A stretch of 25,472 nt of DNA from Chromera velia. Its lineage: Eukaryota > Sar > Chromeraceae. Shown one piece after another: positions 10,324-20,765 of the stretch. Below the pieces are notes generated by a model. That model was not told the DNA's origin, ran no database searches, and saw only the letters and a list, made by a program, of their open reading frames with translations. Location: the NCBI GenBank assembly GCA_018398765.1, contig JAHBMJ010001825.1, forward strand, positions 1 through 25,472, read 5' to 3'. The position numbers were made by a program, and so were the translations under genes. Position 1 is the first letter of the stretch. Each line of letters begins with the position of its first letter.

Positions 10324-10455
10324 ATCCAAAGGCTCACACTGGGGGGAGGCAGTCGAGTAGATTCGCACAGCACTACCAATTTACGCAGCCGTACCAGCCC
10401 CAGCAGCCGTACCAGCCCCACCAGTACACGTTCGCACAGCAGCCTGAGAGCTAAG
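10324..10455 (+). CDS. Possible low-complexity exon, unknown protein
   Basis: A 132-bp open segment sits between an acceptor (pyrimidine-rich, ending ACTGCAG) and a donor AAG|GTACGT. In phase 0 it encodes a Ser/Arg/Thr-rich peptide with repeated SRTSP. In a second frame it encodes a Gln/Pro/Tyr-rich tail (QPYQPQQPYQPHQY) that stops at TAA at 10452-10454, which would make it a terminal exon. The DNA has an internal CAGCCGTACCAGCCCCA repeat, so both readings may reflect repeat structure. I cannot choose the frame, and the family is unknown. Confidence 0.3.
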
Positions 10456-10590
10456 GTACGTGCACGGATTCCACTCTTATCTATCTGTCCCCGTTGTTTG
10501 TTAACTACCTTCGAAAACTGCAGAAAACCCGTCTTTGTTCTTAAACTTTTCTTTCCTGGTCTATTTATTTTTTGTCTGCTCTGAGCAATG
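10455..10590 (+). repeat. Intron-like duplicated block, copy 2
   Basis: This is the second copy of the block at 9896-10028. It shares GGTACGTGCA.GGATTC, CTCTTATCTAT, TTTGTTAACTACCTTC and AAAACTGCAGA segments, and starts directly at the donor of the low-complexity exon. Two copies 559 bp apart suggest a segmental duplication of an exon-intron junction or a repeated intron sequence. Confidence 0.65.
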
Positions 10591-10932
10591 TACGAGTTGC
10601 TGAATTGAGTCACTGTGACGTCATCGTCTCGCACCGATCGACTTGATACATGTATTTGATTCAGTACAAGACCATGCAGGCAGCCAGGCTGCAAGCAGGC
10701 CCATGCAGAAACGCTGAGTTTCGAAGCTCGACACGATGCTGCAGCCTACACTCGACGTGCATCCATGCATTAAGACCCTGACGCATATATGTGCTTTGTC
10801 AAGTTAAAATTAGAAGTCTTGTTCACTGAAGGAGTTTGCCTTTTCCTTTCATCTGTTCACCTCTTTTTCCTTCTCTTTCCTCTATTCTCTTTTAATTTTG
10901 CCATGCATCGTTGCGCTCTTCTCTATCTGCAG

Positions 10933-11036
10933 AGGAGGACTCACACAAGAAACATAAGGAGCAAATTCTAACGTCTTGCCAAAAGACCGTCAAAAAGCAT
11001 AAAAGCATGTGTGCTGGGTGCTACGATAAGGAAGGT
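10933..11036 (+). CDS. Possible Lys-rich internal exon
   Basis: An open segment follows a good acceptor (CTTCTCTATCTGCAG) and ends at a GTTAGT donor-like site. In one frame it reads a Lys/His-rich peptide with SHKKHKEQ and KKHKSMCAGC. It would need a phase-1 donor upstream. The low-complexity exon at 10324-10455 cannot supply this without its stop codon, so the two may not be joined. Function is unknown. Confidence 0.25.
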
Positions 11037-11064
11037 TAGTCTATTTGTGTAGAACTGGCATGTC

Positions 11065-11068
<4 letters not shown>

Positions 11069-11112
<44 letters not shown>

Positions 11113-11161
11113 TTCTTTTTCTCTCTCTCTTGCTCTCTAAGAGACTCTGTCTCTCTTTCTA

Positions 11162-11201
<40 letters not shown>

Positions 11202-11227
11202 GCTCTCCTTCTTTCTCTCTCTCTTTC

Positions 11228-11288
<61 letters not shown>

Positions 11289-11330
11289 TTCTCTTTTTCT
11301 CTCTTTCTTTCTTTCTCTTTCTCTTTCTCT

Positions 11331-11386
<56 letters not shown>

Positions 11387-11499
11387 ATCTCTCTTTCTAT
11401 CTCTTTTTCTCTTTCTCTTTCTCTCTCTTTTTCTCTCTTTCTCACTCTCCCTCTTTCTCTCCTTCCCTCAGTCTCTCTCTCTTTCTCTCTTTCTATCTC

Positions 11500-11558
<59 letters not shown>

Positions 11559-11565
11559 CTCTTAG

Positions 11566-11643
<78 letters not shown>

Positions 11644-11790
11644 CCTCTCTCTCTGTTTCTCTTTTTTTCTCTCTCTTTTTCTAAGACTATCTCTTTTTCT
11701 CTTTTTCTCTCTTTTTCTCTTTCTCTCTTTCTCTCTTTCTCTCTCTCTCGCTCTTTCTCTCTAGCTCTCTCTCTCTCGCTTTCTCTCTCT

Positions 11791-11830
<40 letters not shown>

Positions 11831-11963
11831 CTCTTTCTATCTCTCTTTTTCTTTCTCTTTCTCTTTCTCTTTCTCTCTCTTTTTCTCTCTTTCTCACTCT
11901 CCCTCTTTCTCTCCTTCCCTCAGTCTCTCTCTCTTTCTTTTTCTCTCTCTCTTTCTATCTTTT

Positions 11964-12008
<45 letters not shown>

Positions 12009-12030
12009 CTCTTTCTCTCTCTCTCTCTCT
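11069..12030. repeat. (TC)n tract of about 960 bp
   Basis: Nearly continuous CT dinucleotides with interspersed TTTC units. An internal duplication exists: a stretch near 11400-11490 (ending CTCCTTCCCTCAGTC) recurs near 11830-11930. The long Ser/Leu/Phe and Arg/Glu frames here are microsatellite artefacts. Confidence 0.97.
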
Positions 12031-12070
12031 GTGTGTGTGTATGTGTGTGTGTGTGTGTATGTGTATGTGT

Positions 12071-12139
<69 letters not shown>

Positions 12140-12255
12140 GGTCTGTTTTTCTTTCTTTCTTTCTTTCTTTCTTTCTTTTTTTCTCCTTTCTTTTTTTTTT
12201 TCTTTCTTTTTTTCTTTCTTTCTTTCTGTTTTTGTTTCTTTCTTTCGTTCCTTCC
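12031..12255. repeat. (TG)n followed by (TTTC)n tract
   Basis: About 108 bp of TG with some TATG (12031-12138), then about 110 bp of T-rich TTTC sequence. It is contiguous with the (TC)n tract, making over 1.1 kb of simple sequence. Confidence 0.97.
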
Positions 12256-12485
12256 TTTCGTCCTCGCTTCTTTTGCCTACCTATTATTTTTGCTTCTTTT
12301 CCAGTTTATGTCCGTCTCAGTCCTTCCTTATCGTATGCTCGGTATCATTTCCTCATAATAATAACTGCCAGTGGCAACTCAATGCTTTCTCCAAGTCTCA
12401 ATCCTCTTCCTACTCACAAGTCCACTCTCCAGAGAAGTGCGTGCGGACTTAAAGGGTAGTGTAGGCACTCATTCACTCTCTCTAA

Positions 12486-12735
12486 TTGTCTTCTGGGCCG
12501 CCTTCCTCATCCTTTGTCAACGTTATTGTGGACTCCGCAGGATCAGCTCCCCTCTTGGAGGAGGAGAGTGAGGAGTCTGTTGCGGCTGAGAAAATCGCTG
12601 CAAAAATGATGGTAGACGAAGAGTAGAAGAGGGTCCTCAACCAGATCTGTTTCCGTTCCCTTTTGGCGACAGTCGAAGCAGCCCCCGGCACTGGCAAGAC
12701 AAATGTCTGTCCATCTCTGTATGGCTACCCCTAGC
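12486..12735 (+). pseudogene. Broken frame with P-loop, helicase/ATPase-like remnant
   Basis: One frame runs from 12486 to 12735 and is interrupted by a single TAG at 12624-12626. Before the stop it is acidic and helical (LLEEESEESVAAEKIAAKMM). After it comes KRVLNQI..LLATVEAAPGTGKTN, where APGTGKT (12681-12701) is a textbook Walker A. An LNxx..hydrophobic..PGTGKT order is typical of superfamily 1 helicases (UPF1/PIF1 type), but no motif II follows because the frame closes at TAG (12733-12735). An acceptor-like CTCCGCAG lies at 12533-12540. It could be a decayed gene or transposon-carried helicase. The short match could also be chance. Confidence 0.4.
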
Positions 12736-12739
12736 TCCG

Positions 12740-13200
12740 CCTAGCTCCTGCTTGGTTGGGGTAGGGTGGGATCTAGCCGACGTGGGTGGCAAGAGAGATT
12801 GGACCGACCAAGAGAAAAGAAGAGTTCTTTGCTTTTATTTTGTTTTAAACTTGGTCTAACTTGAAACAACTTCAAACAAGTTTAAAAATAATCTTTTTTA
12901 CATCGTACTGTAACACCTTCTTTAAAGATGCGGCGCTTCTCCTACACATTAGATCTCAATCTAACATACTAGTATTTGTTAGGGTCTTGTAGTTGTTACC
13001 GATTGGATTACTACAGTAGAGGTAAGTGTTTTGAACCCCCTAAGACCTCTTTAGTTACGAAAATTGGGTTACCACTTGTCTAGTAACCAAAAATCTCTCA
13101 CAAAGGCCGAAATAGTTACTTCTAACAGCACAATGTATTATTTTTTAAACATTTTTTTTTCTTTTACTTGCGTTGGATGTATGACACCTTTAATATAAAG
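12740..13200. other. AT-rich intergenic sequence
   Basis: No gene is seen. Multiple GTTAC/GTAAC-containing short repeats occur at 12980-13130, like those inside the adjacent inverted-repeat element. Confidence 0.4.
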
Positions 13201-13207
13201 CAAACAA

Positions 13208-14921
13208 CTAGGCGCCGCACATTTAAAAAAAGAAAAAAAAAATGAGGCATCCTCAACTTTGTTTTTTCTTTGTCAAAGCTAGGGTTGGGCACTAAAGTTT
13301 TTTTATAATATAGTTTGCCTGAAAAACTTTAAACTTTAATTTTAAAACTTTAAAAGTAAATGTACATGCAATTAAATATGCAAAAGTTGATCTATAGAAG
13401 ACGTTACTAGAGAAGTTGATTTTATTTTTATATCGTTACGGGTTCTCTATAGGGTCCTTTTCAAAAAAATCCTCTGTAGTACTCTTAGTAATAGTCTTCA
13501 ATCGCCGGACTCTTTACCATTTGTATCTTGAATGTAGCAACTACAAACTCTAGCTGTGTACATAATTCTTGTATTCGATCTGTTTACACAGTACGGTTAG
13601 GAGTAACGAAAGTAAGACGGTTACTAGGCGGCCCAGTTACCAATTTTGTGGTTATGGTAATACTGTTCCAATGGTAGTAGTAGTAGCTAAAACCAGGCAA
13701 ATTTTGCCACATTCTAAGTCAAAGTTAATACTGTCAAACTTAACCTACAAAACCAATTTTAGACTAGAAAAAATCATATTTTTGGCATTCATGAAAAGTT
13801 CATTCTAGTAAAACTCAATGTTCATCATTTTATGACTGAACTATAATTAGTATATCATTATGTATAGCCTATATTATTTAAGTATAATCATTTCATGGCT
13901 TTAAACGACCTCTCTGAACCTAAGTACCACTTGAAAGTTGAAACCGCACTTTTAGATAAGTTTGAAAGTCCACGCTGCAGGCACAGATCTTTAAGGGTCT
14001 CTTGAAAGCTAAAACCACATAACTAGACGGTGTTTTGACCATTTATAAATGCCGCATGCGTGGACGGTCTCTTGAAAAAGAGTGCCGTACATATGAATGA
14101 TCTTGATTATATTTTTTCAAGTGGTACTTAGATTTAGGGAGATACTTTAAACTGCTAATGAGTTAAGTGGTGTGGCTTAAAAATATGTTTAGCAACTGTT
14201 TTTACCAAAGTTTTTCCTTGAACTACCATAGTATTGGTATATATACACGCCTTCAAGTCCGCTGGTTACTATTTTATGGTTACCAAACTAACTGTAACTC
14301 GCTATTGGCTGAAAGAAGCTGGTAGTAACCCCTAACCATACTGTGTAGATCTATTCATGACTTCATGTATAGACTTTCTTCATGTACTAAGTGGCTGGAT
14401 AAAAGGGAATTCCTGCATTGCTTGGCTGAGCTAGAATCTATTCATTCTAATGTGTGTTACTGTCTACTCCCTGGTGCAAGTACATTTGAACATTTCATCC
14501 ATAATGTCATCCAATCACTTTTTATCCGATTTCGCCGATGATTATTCTAGTGATTATTTCCGATGTGAACATGAATTTAAACCTGAATATACTGAGCTTC
14601 TACCACCTCTTATATAGGCTAGTTAATTAGTTTAGTTATTGCTGGTCGACTTGAAACATATTTTTTAAAATAAAGTCCGAGTCAAGATGACAAAAAAAAA
14701 ACTTTAACAAAAAAAAACTTTAAAACTTTAATATCTACCCCTAGATCAAAAGTTATAGGTTCAAATTTTGTATAAAAAAGTAAGTTTCAGAGTCGAAAGT
14801 GATTCTTTTCCTTTTGGAGGCACTTGAAATAAAAAAATAAAAAAAAAAGAAAAAAAAATTAAGCCTTCGATCCCAACTTTTTTTTTTCTTTTTTTTTTCT
14901 ACTAGTATGTGCGGCGCCTAG
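13208..14921. mobile_element. AT-rich terminal-inverted-repeat element, 1.7 kb
   Basis: The ends are a perfect 15-bp inverted repeat, CTAGGCGCCGCACAT at 13208-13222 and its complement at 14907-14921. A-rich runs follow inward at both ends. CAAACAA occurs just outside both (13201-13207 and 14923-14929, with one extra base on the right), a likely 7- to 9-bp target duplication. Internal arms at about 13919-13936 and 14115-14130 (taagtaccacttgaaa and complement) form a second inverted repeat, and GTTACC/GGTAAC motifs recur. A possible nested pair CTAGGG/CCCTAG lies at 13279 and 14738. No transposase is found, so it is non-autonomous. The superfamily is unclear; a Mutator-like or hAT-like origin is possible. 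Confidence 0.6.
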
Positions 14922-14931
14922 ACAAACAACT

Positions 14932-15785
14932 TAGGGTCACTAATGTTCAATTTATAAAGATTTAATTTCGATTGTCGCAATCTAGGTTACAATGTTATAA
15001 TGATGATCATTACAGAAAAAACAACTGTCAATTGTTTCTTGGATAAACAAAAAAAAAAGAATTTATATAATATTGTTATGTTGAGCTTTGCATAGAGTTC
15101 TAGAAGTCTTAGGCTTAGAGTTAATTCAATCTGTTCGAATCAAGGCATTATCATCGGGTCAATAGATTAAAACCGATTATTTGGGTTGTAGGTGTTGCAT
15201 TCAAAGCCAAATAATCGGGTCTTGACACTGTGGCATATGCATATGGACTGTGTTGCATTCAAAGCCGATTAATCGGATCCGCAAATACGAATTATCTGCA
15301 TGTGCGGACGTCTGCAGTTGAGGATCGTCCGCACCTGCGGAAACTTGTGAAGCAAAAACAAAAGTAGAAGATGAAAAGCAACTCATCGAAATCGAGATAA
15401 AAGGTTGAACAGCTGCTATCGACAGTCAAAAACGATTTATGAACTCATGAATCAAACTTTCGAGCAAAACTCCATTGAACTCTTAAAGATCCCTTCATAT
15501 GTCTATCGATCTTTAACAGTATACTCCTGACTAAGTCTGTTCCTCTCTAACATAAAGTCAAAGTAGAACAGATCAATATTCTTTAAATTTATAATTTATC
15601 TAGTAATTTATACTTAATTTATTAAATGCAAGGCCTAACAATAGGTAAAAGCTAAATAAATTAAATGAATTGAGATTGTTGAGGCAGTTAAAGCCGGTGA
15701 ACACGCTGTTTTTGAAGTTTTCGTTTTTTTAAATCAAAAAAATAGACTTAACAAGATTTCAACACTGATCTTGCATATAATGATG
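14932..15785. other. Intergenic, AT-rich, with inverted and direct repeats
   Basis: No gene is recognised. A tgttgcattcaaagcc segment occurs twice (about 15193 and 15251). Perfect inverted repeats are CCGATTATTTGG/CCAAATAATCGG (about 15172-15219) and GTGCGGACG/CGTCCGCAC (about 15301-15332). The minus-strand transcript end may lie at its right edge. Confidence 0.5.
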
Positions 15786-15791
15786 TTTATT
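15786..15791 (-). promoter_or_regulatory. Possible AATAAA polyadenylation signal
   Basis: AATAAA on the minus strand, 283 bp below the stop codon of the long secreted-protein gene and 57 bp below the stop of the overlapping frame ending at 15848. The position suits a 3' end, but the hexamer is common in AT-rich DNA. Confidence 0.3.
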
Positions 15792-15847
15792 CAGTTACAA
15801 ACCACAAATGAAATTCTTTGTTTTTTGGGCAACGACTTCATGAACTC

Positions 15848-16153
15848 TCAGCTTTTCAACTTGATTTTGTGCAAAGGCTTGAACAAGGGCGGTTGTCTTC
15901 TCATTCGCTTTCTACATTCATCCCTCACTTTCTCCTTCTTTCCGAGCGCCCTCCAAGCCTTTTTTGCCTCGTCCAGAAAGACCCTCTCTACAACGTTCGG
16001 AGATTTTCCTGTTTTCTGTGTGAAAAACAGGTTCACGAACGCAAATGTGATCTCCCCCTCTTCTATCCTAGCTCTAGACCGAGTCTGAAGGCAACTCAAG
16101 GTCTGGTGCTTGTTGGACTTTGGTCTTTGTGGCTGTGCACCCGAGGGTTTCAT
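15848..16153 (-). CDS. Basic 101-residue frame overlapping the last exon
   Basis: Read from an ATG at 16153 this frame is open for 101 codons to a TGA at 15848. It overlaps the last coding exon of the secreted-protein gene by 80 bp in another frame and continues beyond it. The distal part looks like real protein: aromatic segment FAFVNLFF, then FLDEAKKAWRALGKKEK and a basic tail. The W..L...EK pattern superficially recalls HMG-box helices, but I do not assert the domain. It could be an alternative 3' exon, a separate small gene or chance openness in a 3' untranslated region. Confidence 0.3.
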   Translation of the reverse strand: MKPSGAQPQRPKSNKHQTLSCLQTRSRARIEEGEITFAFVNLFFTQKTGKSPNVVERVFLDEAKKAWRALGKKEKVRDECRKRMRRQPPLFKPLHKIKLKS

Positions 16154-16856
16154 CGTCCAGCTGTTCGTGCAGGTCCAGGGCTGCAGGACACTCGTTCCCT
16201 CCGACCTGCACGGCATGCACTCAAATCACAGTCAGAATGGTGCAAATGGAGAGTCGGGAAGAGTTGTGTCTTCTTGGATGAGGACAGAGAGAGATGCTTG
16301 TTGGATGGGAACAAGGCGAGATGATGAGAAAGTGAGTTCCTCAGGAACAAGCAAGGAAGAAAGCTGACATTTTTTTGAGTGCACCGCTCCGACAAATCGA
16401 CATCGACTCTGACAAGTACCAAGAAACAGAAACAGCAGAGCGTGCAGCTCATCTAGCTGATGACAAGCCCTCTGTCCATGCCGCAATCCCCCTCCCCCCC
16501 CTTTTTCTTCCTCTCTGTGCCCCCAACCCTCTCTCCCTCTCGCTTTCTCTCTTTGTGTCTTTCTGTTTCCCTCTGCATGCGTCTGTCCTCCCTCCCTGAC
16601 ATGCGTTCTTTCTGTCTGACCTTCGAGAAGTACCCGAGGATCTCAGTGCCGTGCTCGATTCCCTTCTGTTCGAGCATGCGCTCTCCCATCTTGGTCGTGT
16701 CTGCGACATTCGTGGGGTTTCCCTGCACCCACACATCCAGATGTTGATTAAAACACTTACTAGAACACACGCACATATACACACACCCACACATGCGCAC
16801 ACTTCTAGACTCATGCTTCTAAAACAAAAAAACCATCATAGTCACTGACAGGCAAG

Positions 16857-16905
<49 letters not shown>

Positions 16906-19900
16906 GAGAGAGAGAAGACGAAGACGACAATATGCAGACGCACTCTCTCAGATGTGCAGGACGCACGCACTTGTGTTGTCGCATTTGTGTATGCAATTGT
17001 CAAACACGGGAGGTGGAAAGCTTGATAGATAGATACAGTCTTTGATGTTCAAAGCAAAGAGACAGAAAAGGAGGTGGAAAGCTTGATAGATAGATACAGT
17101 CTTTGATGTTCAAAGCAAAGAGACAGAAAAGGAGGGAGACGAACAGACAAAAAGACAAGGAGAAGGAGAAAAACAAAGACAAGAGACAGAAAAACAGGGA
17201 AGCAAAGAGACAAAAAGACAAGGAGAAAAAAAAAACAAAGACGCAGAAGAAAAGAGAGACAAAGAGACAAAAAGACAAGGACAAAAAACAAAGGACACAA
17301 GAAAACATACAGATAAAGAGACAAAAAGACAAGGAAAAAAACAGAGACAGAAAAACATACACGATTTGATTCCTTCCTTGCACTGCCAGGGGGGGAGTGA
17401 CTGACTGATCCGTCCACTTTGGCAGGGCATGCGACTGGTTCCATGTCTGTGTACAGGGTTCCGTAGAGGCAGCACCATCTGTGGGGGCTATCCATGTCCT
17501 TGGAACTCAATTTGGCGTCGTTCCCCTTCCCGAAAGTGCATCTTGCGATCTCTGTCGATACAAACTGCAAAAGAAAGCAAGAGAAAAGGGAAGAAGAGAC
17601 ATAAAGAATGTGTGTACGGTCGACAGAAATGAAAAAAAACGAACCATTTCAGTTGAGTTGAACAGGGAAAATCGCCTGGACGTTTTTGTCTTGGTCAGGA
17701 CAATATGGGTCCGTTGAGTCATGATTGAAAACACGACAGTCCGTGTGATTGGTCCAAAAGAAGCGACACACTCCGAAGTCGACACGAATAACGCGGCTCC
17801 TGTAACTGCCTCAGTGTAAGACTGACTAAAACAGTACAATCCATCACTCCAGGTATATCGTCATGCTCTGATAATCAGGATACGTGAGTTCTCTTTCAAT
17901 TGTTTTCCATTCGCAATGCTCTGTATCTTCGGCGATGGCCCGAACTCGGGTAGGCGCCCTGAAAGGAATACACCCGATGCAAACAGTTTGTCTGCCTCTT
18001 GAACTCTTCATGCAGCCCTAGAACCAAAGCCTCGCTCCATCGAGACCAATTCGAGTCCCTTGCCGTGATTGAGAATGGCTGCCTGGCAATGTCGCTTTCT
18101 TTCGGAAAGCAACAGGAGGACTCAGTTGGAAAAAGGTCGATCGTTCAAGACTGAAAAAGGAGGACCCTGACTGACTTGTGAGAATCCGGGAAGAGCCCTG
18201 TCGAGCAGTTTGGGCTGTGCAAAATCGGACCGCACAGACTGAATCACCCTCGCAGTGCCCATTGGCATGTTGCACTTGAAGATGCCGAGGGAATATCGCC
18301 GTCTGCACACATACATGCACACGATACAACGAACAAAGGAGGAACAATCACAAAATCAGAAAACAGCAAAACTGCCCCCGTTTCAGACAGCGTAACTGCA
18401 GCTGTGAAGCCCTCAGTACTCGAGCAGAAACAGACAACGCACGCACATTCATGAACGCAGAAGTGGGCATGGAAGCTTTCTGAACCAGAACGACATGCAG
18501 AGACGTTGACAGAAAATAATTGACATAATTGACAGAAAGAGAGACAGAGTTCCTTCGATTCTTTTTGTCCTTTCTTTCTTTCTTTCTTTCTTTCTTTCTA
18601 TCTTTCCTTCTTCTGATTGATGAGTCAAACGAAACGAGGCAGAGTCAGAGAAGCAAACAGAAAGACATGGACGGAGACAGACCTGCACCCCGCGACGTCC
18701 ACAGAGTCTCCAGGAGTGTACCCAGAGATTGGCAGGTTGCACTCGTTTGGTGTGCTTCCGGCCTGTGCATAGGCTCAAAAGGAGGCGGCAGGAAGGGGGG
18801 CAAAAAGGGAGGGAGATGGGGATTAATTTCGTGAGGGGAACAGGCCCCTGCAGGCCATTTTTGCAGTCTTTGAATGAAGTGGGAGGTCAAATCCTCGCGT
18901 TGCACTTGCTTGACACATTTTGCCTTCTCTTTGTTTTTCGTTTTGTATTTGGCTACTTCTCGCTTGTAGTTCTTCAGGAGAGTTTCCTGCCTCTGAGGGA
19001 AGTTCTCTGGAGTGTCAAAAAACAAACAAGGTAGAGGGATCCGTGAGAACATGCCGATGTCCAAGAGGCCATCGGTAGGACCGGCCCTTGATTTTCTTTT
19101 TACATGGACTTCTTCTTCTTATCTGTCTCTGCCGACCTCCTCTGTTGTTGCGGTTCCAGCGGCCTCGTCGTTCTTCACAGCGCGTCTGCAACGTGAGAGG
19201 GAAAGAGAAAAGGGTTTTTCCGGACTCCTGTTGCCTCCTCTGTCTTTTTGCAGCAGCACTGCGTTCCCCTGCGCGCTCTCTATCGGTACTCCCCACATGC
19301 AGCGGTATCCTTCGGGGCTCTGTTGCAATCTCTATTGTTTCACACATTGTGGCATTGCTGCCGGCAAAAGCCGACAAAGAGGCCTGCCGCCCACCATGAA
19401 TCACACACCAAGGTTGCGGGACAACACTTTGCCATGCATTTTCCTTTCCCATTTCTCTTCCCCCCCACCTGCAGGTGTTGATGGAGAGCCCAGTCAGGTC
19501 CTGCGTGCTCTCAGGTCCACAGTTGGCTGAGTAGAGGGTGAGCATGGGCTCAGGAGCACAGGAACCCCATGAGAGGGAACAGGCGTCCTGGATGGGGCAG
19601 GAAAATTTCAACTTTTGTCCGGCCTGATCCCCGTACAGGGCGGTGCTGCAGAAGGGGAAGAAGGGGCCAAATAGTCAGGTGGTCATTGAAATCAAATCGA
19701 TGCTGCTGTGTGTAGAGAGACAGCCAGATAAAGAGACAACTCGAGTGATAAGTTGGCAGAGAGAAAGACATGAAATGATCTACAAAGAGACAGAACAATG
19801 AAAAGATCGCCGGGTTCATGATCACTGAATAAATGCCGGGGTAAATGGATAGACCGGCAAAGAGAAAGGCAACGGGTTGGGAATGAAGGAAGAGGAAAAG

Positions 19901-20037
19901 AGATAAAGAAAAACGCACACACGAAAAGCATGACAAGCAGAAAATGGAAGCAAAAAGGAGAAGGGCCGACTAGAAAACCGAAAGACACAGACAGAAATAA
20001 AGCAATTACTGAACATCCAATTCCGAAACGAACAGTC

Positions 20038-20106
<69 letters not shown>

Positions 20107-20108
20107 GG

Positions 20109-20149
<41 letters not shown>

Positions 20150-20414
20150 GAGACAGAGAGACAGAGAGACAGAGAGACAGAGAGACAGAGAGACAGAGAG
20201 ACAGACAGACAGAGAGACAGAGAGACAGAGAGACAGAGAGACAGAGAGACAGAGAGACAGAGAGACAGAGAGACAGAGACAGAGAGAGAGACAGAGAGAC
20301 AGAGAGACAGACAGACAGAGAGACAGAGAGACAGAGAGACAGAGAGACAGAGAGACAGAGAGACAGAGAGACAGAGAGACAGAGAGACAGAGAGACAGAC
20401 AGATAAGCAGATAA

Positions 20415-20476
<62 letters not shown>

Positions 20477-20504
20477 AGACAGAGAGACAGAGAGACAGAG
20501 AGAC

Positions 20505-20535
<31 letters not shown>

Positions 20536-20672
20536 GAGACAGAGAGACAGAGAGACAGAAAGACAGACAGACAGACAGATAGACAGACAGACAGAGAGAC
20601 AGACAGACAGAGAGACAGAGAGACAGAGAGACAGAGAGACAGACAGACAGAGAGACAGAGAGACAGAGAGAC

Positions 20673-20711
<39 letters not shown>

Positions 20712-20734
20712 GAGACAGACAGATAAGCAGATAA

Positions 20735-20765
<31 letters not shown>

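Noticed and set aside
11130-11897. Long Ser/Leu/Phe and Arg/Glu reading frames
   Set aside because: They are translations of the (TC)n tract in all frames. Dinucleotide repeats without TA steps are open by nature.
12031-12459. Cys/Val-rich frames on the plus strand
   Set aside because: Products of (TG)n and T-rich microsatellite.
13279-14743. CTAGGG/CCCTAG pair as a separate hAT-type element
   Set aside because: The ends share only short identity, and the flanks (TGTCAAAG and ATCAAAAG) are not an exact duplication.
15771-16324. Plus-strand frames of 105 and 168 codons
   Set aside because: They lie opposite minus-strand coding sequence that connects by splicing to the upstream exons, and they show no motif.
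17049-17369. Lys-rich plus frame and Phe/Leu-rich minus extension beyond exon 14
   Set aside because: Purine repeat in an intron; the minus frame runs past a consensus GTATGT donor at 17360.
20041-20765. CRISPR-like array
   Set aside because: Units are 4 bp with no spacers; the DNA is eukaryotic.
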